This document shows, piece by piece, positions 8,690 to 17,881 of a stretch of 64,000 nt of DNA (position 1 is its first letter; every line of letters starts with the position of its first letter). Source of the DNA: Gallionella sp. (lineage in GTDB: Bacteria; Pseudomonadota; Gammaproteobacteria; Burkholderiales; Gallionellaceae); contig JAUSNM010000016.1 of the NCBI GenBank assembly GCA_030645535.1, positions 36,027 to 100,026 on the forward strand, given 5' to 3'. A program made the position numbers and the translations under genes. The notes below the pieces were generated by a model. The model worked only from the letters and a program-made list of their open reading frames with translations. It did not search any database and was not told where the DNA came from.

Positions 8690-9117
8690 GGTGTATCTCC
8701 TTCGTTGAACGTTACCTGGCTGACTGTCATGCGCGGCACCCAGGCGATTAATCGAACTAATAACAAACCGCTGGCAAAACCCAATGCGGCTCCCACAACA
8801 GCACCTGCATCTTTGTATCCGAGCGTGGCGGCAAGGCCTGCACCCGCAATGGTGAACAAACTGGGCAGCAAATACGCCAACACCCCCGCCTTGAGAAAAT
8901 CAGCCTCGCTCATCGTCATATGCAACTCATCACCGGCGCGAACCGATGCATCGCACGACACGGCAATCGCCTTGCGGTTGTTTGAAAAATATTTTCCAAG
9001 ACCGGAAACCGCACACGAACTGCTGGTCTTGCAACCGCCACATCCGAACTGTGCGGTCGGCTCGACCTGTGCGATTCCGTTTGTGCTGGTGATCACGCGG
9101 GCAGAAGTCGCTATCAT
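8686..9117 (-). CDS. RseC/MucC-like membrane protein in the nif operon
   Basis: 143 residues with an N-terminal cysteine-rich part (FGCGGCKTSSSC, later AVSCDAS) followed by two hydrophobic segments (about residues 80-100 and 105-125). This is the layout of RseC/MucC proteins, which are linked to the Rnf/Rsx system that reduces SoxR Fe-S clusters. The start at 9117 is favoured by GAGGAG at 8 bases and by overlap with the nifX stop. Its place between nifX and the DUF269 gene is unusual. A redox or Rnf-linked role for nitrogenase is an inference. Confidence 0.85.
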   Translation of the reverse strand: MIATSARVITSTNGIAQVEPTAQFGCGGCKTSSSCAVSGLGKYFSNNRKAIAVSCDASVRAGDELHMTMSEADFLKAGVLAYLLPSLFTIAGAGLAATLGYKDAGAVVGAALGFASGLLLVRLIAWVPRMTVSQVTFNEGDTP

Positions 9118-9527
9118 TCCTGCCACTCCTCATCTTCGGCAAAACGATCTGCGACGGACTGCGTCTTCAAATGTTTCGTTAACCACAGCGGTGGCTCACT
9201 TTGCATACTTTTTTGCAGGCAACTGAGCAAACCGTCGATGGCAGCACCCTCATCCACACGCATCGGCTGAATACCTTTGGCCAACAGCTGTTGTATGGCA
9301 GATGCGCCAACCGCATTGCAATACACCGCCGCGCAACCATCCAACAACTCGACCTTGGCAGCCAGTTTTCCTTCGTGCCCGTCCATGGCGATCTCGATGA
9401 ATTCAGCCACTTCCACCAGGTGCGAGTCTGTTTCACTCATTGCAAAAATGGCAAAAGCTTCCGCCGCACCAAAGTGCTGATTGACCTGTCGGCGATCGTT
9501 GCTGGCAAATGCTATTTTTACCGTCAT
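9114..9527 (-). CDS. nifX: NifX FeMo-cofactor/NifB-cofactor carrier
   Basis: 137-residue protein of the NifX/NifB-C-terminal fold that binds cofactor precursors passed between NifB and NifEN. The core TVKIAFASNDRRQVNQHFG and the following FGAAEAFAIF match the family. It starts at 9527 after AAAGGAG, although the frame is open 14 codons upstream. It follows nifN by 16 bases and overlaps the RseC-like gene. Confidence 0.92.
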   Translation of the reverse strand: MTVKIAFASNDRRQVNQHFGAAEAFAIFAMSETDSHLVEVAEFIEIAMDGHEGKLAAKVELLDGCAAVYCNAVGASAIQQLLAKGIQPMRVDEGAAIDGLLSCLQKSMQSEPPLWLTKHLKTQSVADRFAEDEEWQE

Positions 9528-9543
9528 GGCGCTCTCCTTTGTG

Positions 9544-10968
9544 TTATCCAACAGCCGCAGATGTCTCATCCCTTCCCCCGTTGCCCTTCACCCTTCTGTA
9601 TACAGATACATAAGGTTCAATCTCGTGGCAACCATGTTCCACCATCATGTTGGCGAGGTCGAACAAGGTTTGTCGTGTGCCGCGATAGCCGACCCACAGG
9701 CGCTGGTAGCCGCCGATCAGGTCATATTGCGGAAAGCCCGCACGCAGCAGCGGAATCTCAAGTCGGCGTGCAGTTTCTGCCGCGTGCGAATTGCTGATGA
9801 TGAGTTGCGCGCCATGAGCCTTCGCCGCAATTTCAAGGTCTTCCAGATCGCCAATCGCAACTTGTGCGGCACACACGCTTTGCAAAATATTGGCACGTGC
9901 AGGGGCTACGGCAGCCACTACCTCGCAACCCATCTCCGTCACCAGCCGCGCAAATCCAAACAGCAAATCAGGGTCAGCCGCAATCGCCACGCGTGCAAAA
10001 CCCAACATAAAATGACTGTCAACCATCGCGTCCTGCAATTGCGCGCGCTGACGTTCAATCTTCGAAGGCACGGGTTTGCCGCTGATCTTCGCCAGTTTTG
10101 CGACGAAACTATCCACAGCATCCAGCCCCATCATGCAGTCGAAACGGTAGTCAGGCACGCCGGTGAGTTCCTTGAGCACATCAGCCGCATTGAATAGGGA
10201 ATTGCCCAGCACCAGGGTGGCAACCGAATCACCCATGCTGCAAATCTCCGACACAGGCGTACCGCCCAGCGTCAGCGGACTGGTTTCCATTTCGCTCAGA
10301 TGTCCATCCAGCGAATCGGCGATATCCGGCAATACTAAAGGTCGCAGCCCGAATGCTTCGATCAGCTCCACAACATGCTCAATATCACCCGGTGTAAGGA
10401 ACGATCCTGCCAGCACATTGACCTGCTTGTGGCGACGGCCTACAGTCCCTCTCCCCAATCCTCCCCCGCTCGCGGTGGAGGGAGCAGACGCGGAAAGCAA
10501 TGTTTCAATCACGGCCTTCACAGCCAGTGCGTATCCGCTCTCCAGGCATCCGATAAAATCCGGCGTATTCACAGGTACGACGTGGATGTGCGCAAATTCC
10601 GGATATGCAGCGTAGAACTGTTTGACCAGTCGTTTGATGTCTGTGCCTTGCATTTCGGAAAGACCGGTGGTGGGCAGACCAATCAACGCGGGGCTACTTT
10701 TCTCGGCAACCGCCCTGAGCCCTTCAATCACGTTCTCATCCGCATTCATCACCGTGGATACCTGATCCATTGCAGTGGTTTGCAACGGAATCGGCTCGCG
10801 AAAATGACGCACGAAAAACACTTTGCCGAATGCCGAGCAGCCTTGCGAACCATGCAACATCGGAATGGCGCGGTTAATACCCAGAAAAGCGAGTGTGGCG
10901 CCCATCGGCTGACTGGCTTTAAGCGGATTCACCGCGAGGGCTTTGTTACGTTTGAGAATTTCGGCCAT
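9544..10968 (-). CDS. nifN: NifN, FeMo-cofactor assembly scaffold beta subunit
   Basis: Partner of NifE in the NifEN complex on which the FeMo cofactor is matured. 474 residues starting [17 protein letters not shown], with [14 protein letters not shown] and [10 protein letters not shown] typical of NifN. GGAGA lies upstream and the ATG is one base past the nifE stop. An odd Gly/Arg/Thr-rich stretch at about residues 160-176 is encoded by a palindromic repeat (10441-10489) and looks like an in-frame insertion in a surface loop. Confidence 0.95.
   Translation of the reverse strand: MAEILKRNKALAVNPLKASQPMGATLAFLGINRAIPMLHGSQGCSAFGKVFFVRHFREPIPLQTTAMDQVSTVMNADENVIEGLRAVAEKSSPALIGLPTTGLSEMQGTDIKRLVKQFYAAYPEFAHIHVVPVNTPDFIGCLESGYALAVKAVIETLLSASAPSTASGGGLGRGTVGRRHKQVNVLAGSFLTPGDIEHVVELIEAFGLRPLVLPDIADSLDGHLSEMETSPLTLGGTPVSEICSMGDSVATLVLGNSLFNAADVLKELTGVPDYRFDCMMGLDAVDSFVAKLAKISGKPVPSKIERQRAQLQDAMVDSHFMLGFARVAIAADPDLLFGFARLVTEMGCEVVAAVAPARANILQSVCAAQVAIGDLEDLEIAAKAHGAQLIISNSHAAETARRLEIPLLRAGFPQYDLIGGYQRLWVGYRGTRQTLFDLANMMVEHGCHEIEPYVSVYRRVKGNGGRDETSAAVG
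10441..10489. repeat. REP-like palindrome inside nifN
   Basis: The segment has the form ccctctcccc ... cgctcgcggtggaggga, the common intergenic palindrome of betaproteobacteria, here inside a coding region and read through in frame. It is related to the elements at 12525-12658 and 51250-51322. Confidence 0.72.
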
Positions 10969-10969
10969 G

Positions 10970-12382
10970 TTATTCGTCTCCTGCCAGTTCAATGCCGGCT
11001 GAAACCTGCTTCGCCCACGGTGCGGGACTGCGCACCGCCTGCCACACAGGGCTCTGCAAGGTCAACGCTAATTGGCGCGCCAGTTCGATCATGCCGCTAT
11101 AACCTTCATAGCCGAATTCGCGTTCCTGGTTGATGTCAAGGAACGGCACCTTTGCCTTGAGCGCGGTGTACATGTTTCGACCACCTGCAATGAGAATATC
11201 CGCCTGATATTCCTTAACCACGCCGAGCAACGCTTTGGGGCTGCCATCGGTGATCATGCGGGTCTTGTCACCCATGATTTCGCGTATGCGCGCTTTGTCT
11301 TCTTCGGTGGATTTGTTGGTGCCGGTTGCAACGACGATCAACCCCAGATCCTGCAACGCGGAGACAATCGACCAGGATTTAACCCCGCCGGTGTAGAGCA
11401 GCACGCGCTTACCGCGCAGCTTTTCCCGCCAAGGGTCGAGTGCCAGATTGATCTTCGCTTCTTCGCGGGCTATCACCGCCTCGGTACGTTCAGTCAGCGA
11501 CTCATCATTAAGCAATCGTGCAAAATCGCGGAACGCCATGGAGGTGTCGGTCACACCGTAGAAGCTGCCTTCGAAGAAGGGAATGCTGTAGCCGGTTTGC
11601 AGACGGCGAGCGACGTTGAGCAATGCCTTCGCGCACACCACCATGTTGGCCTGCGCGCGGTGCATGGTCTGCACGTCGTGGAAACGCGCGTCCCCTGACA
11701 AGGTGCACAGAATACGCAAGCCCAGCTCATCGAACAGCGGCAACACATTCCAAAACTCGCCCGCGATGTTGTATTCGCCGATCAGGTTCACGTCATGCAC
11801 GGTGATACCGGGACACTGCGCCTCAACGGGCACAGGCAGAGGTTCGCCCGTCCCCACCACATACTTGAACATGGCTTCTCCGGCGATACGGTTGCCGAGA
11901 TTCTTGGTGCCGTAGAAACCGGCGCAATCGACCGGCACCACCGGCACGCCGCATTTCTCAGCCGCCGCCTTGCATACCGCCGAGATATCATCGCCGATCA
12001 GCGCGGGCACGCAGGTGTTGTAGACGAATACTGCGGCAGGAGAATAACTGTCCACCGCCTGTTTGATGGCATGGAACAAGCGCTTTTCGCCGCGCCCCAT
12101 AATCACATCCTGCTCGGTCAAGTCGGTGGTCATGCCGATGCGATACAAGGTTGGGCCGGAAGAACGCGTGCCACGGTTGTCCCACGAACTGCCCGCACAA
12201 GCGATCGGGCCGTGCACGATATGCGCCACATCGGCGATCGGCAGCAGCGCGATTTGCGCACCGTCGAACGAACAGCCGCCTGCTGTCGCTCCCGGCTTGG
12301 GACGAGCGCAGCCAGATTTGGACTTGGTGTTATGTGTGCACGCCGGCTCGTTGAGCAGTTCGGCGATGTCTCGGGCTTGCAT
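10970..12382 (-). CDS. nifE: NifE, FeMo-cofactor assembly scaffold alpha subunit
   Basis: 470 residues, alpha subunit of the NifEN scaffold. N-terminal cysteines ([11 protein letters not shown], then [15 protein letters not shown]), [19 protein letters not shown] and [13 protein letters not shown] are characteristic of NifE. The start at 12382 ([10 protein letters not shown]) is preferred; an in-frame GTG lies three codons earlier. First gene of a long operon with nifN, nifX, the DUF269 gene and the ferredoxins, under the sigma-54 promoter at 12417-12432. Confidence 0.96.
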   Translation of the reverse strand: MQARDIAELLNEPACTHNTKSKSGCARPKPGATAGGCSFDGAQIALLPIADVAHIVHGPIACAGSSWDNRGTRSSGPTLYRIGMTTDLTEQDVIMGRGEKRLFHAIKQAVDSYSPAAVFVYNTCVPALIGDDISAVCKAAAEKCGVPVVPVDCAGFYGTKNLGNRIAGEAMFKYVVGTGEPLPVPVEAQCPGITVHDVNLIGEYNIAGEFWNVLPLFDELGLRILCTLSGDARFHDVQTMHRAQANMVVCAKALLNVARRLQTGYSIPFFEGSFYGVTDTSMAFRDFARLLNDESLTERTEAVIAREEAKINLALDPWREKLRGKRVLLYTGGVKSWSIVSALQDLGLIVVATGTNKSTEEDKARIREIMGDKTRMITDGSPKALLGVVKEYQADILIAGGRNMYTALKAKVPFLDINQEREFGYEGYSGMIELARQLALTLQSPVWQAVRSPAPWAKQVSAGIELAGDE

Positions 12383-12416
12383 GATATTCACTCGTGAGTA
12401 ATGACACTCTCACTGA

Positions 12417-12432
12417 CGCAAATGCCGTGCCA
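12417..12432 (-). promoter_or_regulatory. Sigma-54 promoter of nifE operon
   Basis: On the minus strand TGGCAC-N5-TTGCG, GG and GC 10 bases apart. Predicted transcription start is near 12405, ahead of the nifE ATG at 12382. Confidence 0.88.
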
Positions 12433-12476
12433 GGAATAACCCTATTGATTTATATAGGTTTTATGAGACTCTGTCT

Positions 12477-12492
12477 TGTAGCAAATCCGACA
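12477..12492. promoter_or_regulatory. NifA site upstream of nifE
   Basis: TGT-N10-ACA (TGTAGCAAATCCGACA), 45 bases above the -24 element. It begins with the same TGTAGCAAA as the pntAA site. The spacing is at the short end for NifA sites. Confidence 0.75.
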
Positions 12493-12524
12493 AGAAGGCC
12501 GAAGTGCAACAATACATTTATGCA

Positions 12525-12658
12525 AAACTCGCGTAGCGATTCATTTGCCCTCTCCCCCGCTTGCGGGATAACCAGCGACTTGGCTGGCGTTGTTGGGCAG
12601 CCTAGTCGAATGGCTAGCAGTTCCATCAGAGAGTTGGAGAGAGGGGAACGGGCATGGC
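12525..12658. repeat. Composite REP-like element upstream of nifE
   Basis: The left part (aaactcgcgtagcgattc) and the flanking C-rich/G-rich arms match the element in sbcC at 51250-51322. Compared with that copy, about 60 extra bases (about 12569-12628) split the palindrome, as if a second element had inserted into the first. Any reading frame through it is an artefact of the repeat. Confidence 0.7.
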
Positions 12659-12671
12659 ATGTTTGCAAGTT

Positions 12672-12749
12672 ATTGCGAGTTGATGCGCACTGCGCATCAT
12701 CCCTGCCAATCCCAATTGCGAGTTGATGCGCAGTGCGCATCATCCCTGC
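12672..12749. repeat. Two tandem palindromes, period 43
   Basis: Copies at 12672-12706 and 12715-12749 differ at one base. Each contains the palindrome gatgcgcNNtgcgcatc. They fill the gap between the end of the 12823 gene and the nifE promoter, where no gene is seen, and could terminate transcription arriving from the pnt operon. Confidence 0.75.
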
Positions 12750-12822
12750 TAAAACCACTTGCCCGCTGGGCAATATACCTGCGAACCCCAGTTTGCCCAC
12801 AGTGCAGTATCAATAATGCCCG

Positions 12823-13788
12823 TTATACCGAATACGGCTCTACCACCCAGCTTCGTAGCAGAGCGACTTCGCTATCCGGCAGATAGCTGAATCCGGCATC
12901 CAGATCGCACAGCACGGCATAGGCAATTTTCGGCGGCGTAATGGTTCCCGATACCAGATGAAAATACCAGGCCGACGTATATCCGGCGGCACGATCGAAT
13001 GCCTGTAATTGAACGGACATATCTACACCGGAAAGTTCGATATTCCAGTGAAATGACTTGAGTTCGCGGGCATGACGCGTGACCAGTGATGCAGAAAGCA
13101 CCGGGTTGCGATAACGATCCTGATGTTCGCGCAATGCGACTATCCAGTGATCACTGAAGTGGCCTCGCGCCGCTGCACTGCTGTGAGACCATTCAAGCAG
13201 AAAACGCGTAAGTGGCAAATTTTGTCCGTAAGGCGCCGGCAATCGGGCTAACGTCTGGCGCATGTCAATCAAGCGGCGGAAACGGTAATACGGCGCACCA
13301 ACCGGCTGCGCTTCAAGCAGAGCAGGCAGAACCGGCTCAATGAGTTCCTGCAAATCGTCCGGCGGATTGTCTGCATCAATCAGTTTTCTATCCAGCACTT
13401 CTTGCAACTCTTCGATTTCAAGTTGCAAAAAATCCGCAGGTGCCGGACCGTATGGCGCGACAAAATAATGAGTACGTCCGGAGTGGCGCGTCACCAGCAG
13501 ATTGCTGTCAACATAGCGCTCAACCAGTCCTTCCATCGCCCCCTCACAATCGGCCAATTCTTTTCTCGCCCAAGTTTCCAGATTATTAGCGACCAGCCTG
13601 CCATCCGCCGCAATCACACCACCGGGACGGTACCAGCCGCCACGGCTCAAAGCAAAAATAAACGTGCATCCGGGGCGAATACGGTTGGCAATTTCCAGCA
13701 ATGCGCTGTGATGCGGACGCGGTGAAGTCGTTTCTATTTCCACAGTCAGGTTGCGCAGGGTTGATTCGTCAGGCATGTAATTAGTCAT
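12823..13788 (-). CDS. Unknown protein at the end of the pnt-lrv operon
   Basis: 321 residues starting MTNYMPDES after GAGGA. The protein looks soluble and alpha/beta, with several Trp and Arg and no metal-binding or nucleotide motif that I recognise. It overlaps the lrv stop by 8 bases and so is coupled to it. The promoter upstream of pntAA makes it a probable NifA-regulated gene, but its biochemical role cannot be told from sequence. Confidence 0.7.
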   Translation of the reverse strand: MTNYMPDESTLRNLTVEIETTSPRPHHSALLEIANRIRPGCTFIFALSRGGWYRPGGVIAADGRLVANNLETWARKELADCEGAMEGLVERYVDSNLLVTRHSGRTHYFVAPYGPAPADFLQLEIEELQEVLDRKLIDADNPPDDLQELIEPVLPALLEAQPVGAPYYRFRRLIDMRQTLARLPAPYGQNLPLTRFLLEWSHSSAAARGHFSDHWIVALREHQDRYRNPVLSASLVTRHARELKSFHWNIELSGVDMSVQLQAFDRAAGYTSAWYFHLVSGTITPPKIAYAVLCDLDAGFSYLPDSEVALLRSWVVEPYSV

Positions 13789-14563
13789 GTTCGTCCTCAA
13801 GCAAAAATCCATTCAAACGACGGTGCACCACTGCACACACATCCGGCTCGCAATCATCCACCAAACAGGTGATCGCTTCCAGCGGGGCATGTTTTGCTGC
13901 TTCCAAACGCACCAGCCAATCCGTATCTGTCAGCATGGCTGCCGCATCTTCCGGCAACATGCGCGCGGCTACAATGCGGCGCACTTCGACATCTTCATCG
14001 TGAGCCATAGGCCGCAATGCGAAAGACGGTAGTTGCCTGGCCACTTCCTTGCGCACTTCCCGGTCAGGATCATGAGCCATGCGCGGCAACTGACCATGCG
14101 GCAGCCGCTTCGCCACTTGCAAACGCACCAGATAATCCAGGTCGCTAATCAGCGCGCTCAATCTCTCCGGCGCAATGCGCTCAGCCACTGTCATACGCAC
14201 CTCGCGGTCGACATCGTGCAGGTAATCGCCTAACTCAGCTATCGGCAAACGGCTCGCCACTACGCGCCGCACCACCTCATCTTTATCCCACCCCATTTTT
14301 TGAACCGCATCCAGCGGCGCATAGCGCGCCGCTATCGCTCGCCGCTCCCAAAAAGCGTCACGAAGGCAGTCTTGGGCTAACTCAGGATTGCGGCGCAAAA
14401 ACCGATCTATCTGTCTTCCGCTTTGCGCAATCAGGCAGATGTCACCTGGCACACAACGCCCGTTAACCAGCAGCGTATCCCGATGAGGGCACACATTGCA
14501 ATCGGCCAATTTCACTTCCATCGGGGGTGAGGATGAAAATCGCGAGGTCATAACCCGGTCCAT
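13781..14563 (-). CDS. lrv: LRV protein with N-terminal [4Fe-4S] domain
   Basis: 260 residues. An N-terminal cysteine cluster (CNVCPHRDTLLVNGRC, then GDIC) matches the Fe-S domain of the Azotobacter vinelandii leucine-rich repeat variant protein. It is followed by about seven 24-residue repeats beginning near residue 85, of the type RRVVASRLPIAELGDYLHDV. The repeats form a right-handed helical solenoid in the known structure. Function is unknown; nif linkage is shared with Azotobacter. The exact start is uncertain (14563 or 14551). It lies 48 bases after pntB and overlaps the next gene. Confidence 0.85.
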   Translation of the reverse strand: MDRVMTSRFSSSPPMEVKLADCNVCPHRDTLLVNGRCVPGDICLIAQSGRQIDRFLRRNPELAQDCLRDAFWERRAIAARYAPLDAVQKMGWDKDEVVRRVVASRLPIAELGDYLHDVDREVRMTVAERIAPERLSALISDLDYLVRLQVAKRLPHGQLPRMAHDPDREVRKEVARQLPSFALRPMAHDEDVEVRRIVAARMLPEDAAAMLTDTDWLVRLEAAKHAPLEAITCLVDDCEPDVCAVVHRRLNGFLLEDEHD

Positions 14564-14610
14564 AAAACTCGATTCGACATTAAAATGCAAATGTAATTAT
14601 ATGATATGTA

Positions 14611-15999
14611 TCATGATAAGCTCTTAATCACATCCTCGACGACCTTCTTCGCGTCGCCAAACACCATCATGGTCTTGTCCATGTAGAACAGGTCATTGTC
14701 CAGCCCCGCATAACCGGTTGCCATGGAACGCTTGACCACCAGCACGGTGCGCGCCTTATAGACATCGAGAATCGGCATGCCGTAGATCGGACTTGCCTTG
14801 TCGTTCTTGGCGGCAGGATTGACCACATCGTTTGCACCGATCACCAGCACCACGTCGGTATCCGCGAACTCGTTGTTGATCTCATCCATTTCCACGACTT
14901 GTTCGTAAGGCACTTCGGCTTCTGCAAGCAACACATTCATGTGGCCGGGCATACGTCCCGCCACCGGATGAATCGCGTAACGCACCTTGACGCCTTTTTC
15001 GGTCAGCACCTTGGACATTTCGTTGATGGCATGCTGCGCGCGCGCCACGGCCAGACCGTAACCCGGCACGATGATGACCGAGTCGGCATTGCCCATCAGG
15101 AACGCGGCATCATCCGCACTGCCGCTGCGATAGGTCTTCTGCACGCCGCCGTCATCACTTGCTGCCAGCGCTTCACCGCCGAAGCCGCCCAGAATCACAT
15201 TGAAGAACGAACGGTTCATCGCGCGGCCCATGATGTAGGACAGGATCGCGCCTGAGCTACCCACCAGTGAGCCTGCGATGATCAGCATGTTGTTGTTCAA
15301 TGTAAAACCGATACCTGCCGCCGCCCAGCCTGAATAGGAGTTCAGCATCGACACCACGACCGGCATGTCAGCGCCACCGATCGGCATGATCAGCAAGATA
15401 CCCAGCAGCATGGCAATCGCCGTCATGATCAGGAACGGGGTCCAGGCAGGCGTCATAAAGAAGGCGATGCCGAAAGCGATCATCGCTACGCCCAGCAACA
15501 GATTGAACCAGTGCTGACCTTTGAAGCGCAACGGCTTGCTGCCCAGCTTGCCGGACAGTTTGCCAAACGCGATGATCGAACCCGTGAAGGTGATCGCGCC
15601 GACAAAGGTGCCGATGAACAACTCGATGCGGTTGCTGCTGTGCAAGGCCTCCCCTGCCAGCGCGATGCCGTAGGCTACCGGATTATTGAACGCGGCCATT
15701 GCGATCAGCACCGCTGCGAGACCCACCAGGGAATGCATCGCCGCGACCAGTTCCGGCATGGCCGTCATCTGGATGCGACGTGCGACCACCGCACCGACCG
15801 CGCCACCGGCGGCAATCGCCAGCACGATATACAGCCAGTTATGGGTGACGGTGAGCGTGGTCAATACGGCGATCGCCATACCGATCATGCCGAACATGTT
15901 GCCGCGCCGTGCGGATACGGGTGAGCTCAGGCCTTTGAGTGCGAAAATGAACAGGACCGCTGCGGCAAGGTAGGCGAGTGCGACTGAATTGGCTGACAT
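14611..15999 (-). CDS. pntB: PntB, proton-translocating NAD(P) transhydrogenase beta subunit
   Basis: 462 residues: about nine membrane segments, then a C-terminal NADP-binding domain (VIIVPGYGLAVARAQHAI, later HPVAGRMPGHMNVLLAEA and VLVIGANDVVNPAAKND) as in PntB. With PntAA and PntAB it couples proton entry to hydride transfer from NADH to NADP. It starts right at the pntAB stop and ends before lrv. Upstream sigma-54 and NifA sites place the whole set in the nitrogen-fixation regulon. Confidence 0.95.
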   Translation of the reverse strand: MSANSVALAYLAAAVLFIFALKGLSSPVSARRGNMFGMIGMAIAVLTTLTVTHNWLYIVLAIAAGGAVGAVVARRIQMTAMPELVAAMHSLVGLAAVLIAMAAFNNPVAYGIALAGEALHSSNRIELFIGTFVGAITFTGSIIAFGKLSGKLGSKPLRFKGQHWFNLLLGVAMIAFGIAFFMTPAWTPFLIMTAIAMLLGILLIMPIGGADMPVVVSMLNSYSGWAAAGIGFTLNNNMLIIAGSLVGSSGAILSYIMGRAMNRSFFNVILGGFGGEALAASDDGGVQKTYRSGSADDAAFLMGNADSVIIVPGYGLAVARAQHAINEMSKVLTEKGVKVRYAIHPVAGRMPGHMNVLLAEAEVPYEQVVEMDEINNEFADTDVVLVIGANDVVNPAAKNDKASPIYGMPILDVYKARTVLVVKRSMATGYAGLDNDLFYMDKTMMVFGDAKKVVEDVIKSLS

Positions 16000-16296
16000 T
16001 TACTTACCTTTCTTCTTGAACATACTCAGCATGCGCTGGGTGACGAGGAAACCGCCGAACACGTTCACGGCAGCCAGGGCTACCGCGACCAGTCCGATCA
16101 CCGTGCCCAGGTCGAGCTGCTCAGGGCCGGCTGCCAGCATGGCGCCGACGATGATGATGCCGGAAATGGCATTGGTCACCGCCATCAGCGGCGTGTGCAG
16201 CGCGGGGGTGACATTCCAGACCACGTGATAACCGATGACGATCGCCAGCACGAATACGGTCAGATTCAGAACAAATGGATCTACAACACCAGTCAT
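16000..16296 (-). CDS. pntAB: PntAB, transhydrogenase alpha subunit membrane part
   Basis: 98 residues with three hydrophobic segments, the small membrane subunit of three-gene transhydrogenases ([20 protein letters not shown] is the conserved core). It lies between pntAA and pntB; the pntB ATG directly follows its stop. Confidence 0.94.
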   Translation of the reverse strand: MTGVVDPFVLNLTVFVLAIVIGYHVVWNVTPALHTPLMAVTNAISGIIIVGAMLAAGPEQLDLGTVIGLVAVALAAVNVFGGFLVTQRMLSMFKKKGK

Positions 16297-16373
16297 GATT
16301 ATTCTCCTTTAATTATGGGAAGGGGGAAGTGAGAAGAGGCAAGAGAAAAACCCCTGAATCCCGCATCCCGTAT

Positions 16374-16471
16374 CCTTCATTCAGAAACAGGAGCATTAGC
16401 TCCGTTGTTTCGTGGGCATCCCCTTCATTCAGGAATAGGCGATTTATCGCCTTATATTCCGTGGGAAGACC
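16374..16471. repeat. Two imperfect palindromic repeats between pntAA and pntAB
   Basis: Copies start at about 16374 and 16422, each of the form ccttcattcag-Nn-cgtggg with an internal inverted repeat (aggcgatttatcgcct in the second copy). Together with a G-rich stretch at 16317-16345 they fill the 203-base gap. No promoter is seen, so pntAB and pntB depend on read-through. Confidence 0.65.
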
Positions 16472-16499
16472 CCTGCGGTCTTGCGGCATGCATCCTGAT

Positions 16500-17627
16500 T
16501 TATTTAGCTGCGGGGACAAAAAGCGCGCCGTCACGGCACAACAGGGTTCCTGCGATGATGTCGTCTTCCAGATCAACATTCATCACACCGGCCTTGTCGC
16601 ACAGCAGATTGATAAAGTTCAACAGGTTGCGCGCATAGAATGCGCTGGCATCGGTCGCCACCAGCCCCGGCAAATTGGTCTCGCCGACGATAGTCACACC
16701 GTACTTGACAACAGTCTTGCCGGCTTCAGACAACGGGCAGTTACCGCCCGCTTCAACGGCCATATCAACCACGACAGAGCCGGGTTTCATCAGCTTGACG
16801 GTGTCCTCAGTCAGCAACACCGGCGCAGCACGACCCGGAATCAACGCGGTGGTGATGATGATGTCTGCCTGCTTGGCTCGTTCAGCGACCAGAACCGCCT
16901 GACGCTGCATCCAGGAAGCCGGCATAGCACGCGCATAGCCGCCCACACCCTTTGCGATTTCGCGCTCTTCGTCTGTCTCGAAGGGCACGTCGATGAACTT
17001 CGCACCCAGCGACTCGACCTGTTCCTTCGCGGCGGGACGCACGTCAGATGCTTCAACCACAGCCCCCAGGCGCTTGGCCGTGGCGATTGCCTGCAAACCG
17101 GCGACGCCCACGCCCAGAATCAAGACGCGCGCTGCTTTGACGGTACCGGCTGCGGTCATCAGCATCGGCATGAAACGCTGGTACAGATTCGCACCGACGA
17201 TCACCGCCTTGTAGCCTGCGATGTTGGCCTGTGAAGACAACACGTCCATGGCCTGAGCGCGCGAGGTGCGCGGCAGCTTTTCCATGGAGAAGGCAGTGAG
17301 ACCTTGTTGCGTAATGGCTGCGACCTGTTCGGTCAGATGCGGTGTGAGCAAGCCGATCAGCACGGTGCCGGCTTTCATTTGCGCCAGCTCATCCGATGTC
17401 GGCGCTTTGACCTTCAGTATGATTTGCGCGTCGTTGTAAAGACTGGCCGCATCGACCAGTGTCGCGCCCGCTGCCGCAAATTCGGCATCGGGATAATGTG
17501 CGCCCGCACCTGCGCCCGTTTGCACCAGCACCGTATGACCGGATGCCAGCATTTTCTTCACCGTTTCCGGTGTCGCCGCAACACGAGTTTCGCCTGCACG
17601 CGTTTCCGCAGGAATGCCTATCCGCAT
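16500..17627 (-). CDS. pntAA: PntAA, transhydrogenase alpha subunit NAD domain
   Basis: 375 residues, soluble NAD(H)-binding subunit. It starts MRIGIPAETRAGETRVAATP, and the dinucleotide fold RVLILGVGVAGLQAIATAKR lies near residue 170; MDVLSSQANIAGYKAV is also typical. GGAGG lies before the ATG at 17627 (the longer frame upstream has no support). First gene of the pnt-lrv operon. Confidence 0.95.
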   Translation of the reverse strand: MRIGIPAETRAGETRVAATPETVKKMLASGHTVLVQTGAGAGAHYPDAEFAAAGATLVDAASLYNDAQIILKVKAPTSDELAQMKAGTVLIGLLTPHLTEQVAAITQQGLTAFSMEKLPRTSRAQAMDVLSSQANIAGYKAVIVGANLYQRFMPMLMTAAGTVKAARVLILGVGVAGLQAIATAKRLGAVVEASDVRPAAKEQVESLGAKFIDVPFETDEEREIAKGVGGYARAMPASWMQRQAVLVAERAKQADIIITTALIPGRAAPVLLTEDTVKLMKPGSVVVDMAVEAGGNCPLSEAGKTVVKYGVTIVGETNLPGLVATDASAFYARNLLNFINLLCDKAGVMNVDLEDDIIAGTLLCRDGALFVPAAK

Positions 17628-17725
17628 TTCTCTCTCCTCCACTAAAACCGTTAACCACTTCCAAAGCAAATGATGACTTCGCATCATTCAATCCGCGCAG
17701 CATCTGTAATCTCTCCAACCTATTC

Positions 17726-17741
17726 AGCAACTACCATGCCA
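17726..17741 (-). promoter_or_regulatory. Sigma-54 promoter of pntAA operon
   Basis: On the minus strand TGGCAT-N5-TTGCT, GG and GC 10 bases apart, and identical in its conserved blocks to the nifF-operon promoter. Transcription would start near 17714, about 87 bases before the pntAA ATG. Confidence 0.84.
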
Positions 17742-17833
17742 TCTGCAACAGAAATGCATCATCATGATTTTTTGGATAAATTTATTGTTATTCAGGCCGC
17801 AAGTGATAAACATAACAAGGCGAAGTAAAGAAA

Positions 17834-17849
17834 TGTAGCAAAGGGGACA
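17834..17849. promoter_or_regulatory. NifA site upstream of pntAA
   Basis: TGTAGCAAAGGGGACA, a TGT-N10-ACA match about 93 bases above the -24 box, which is the usual spacing. It shares TGTAGCAAA with the site before nifE. Confidence 0.8.
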
Positions 17850-17881
17850 ATCCAAAAATATAAATATTGTGGGGAAAACGG

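Noticed and set aside
12450..12800. Open frame of about 116 codons upstream of nifE
   Set aside because: It is made of repeat DNA (the 12525 element and the tandem palindromes) and crosses the nifE NifA site.
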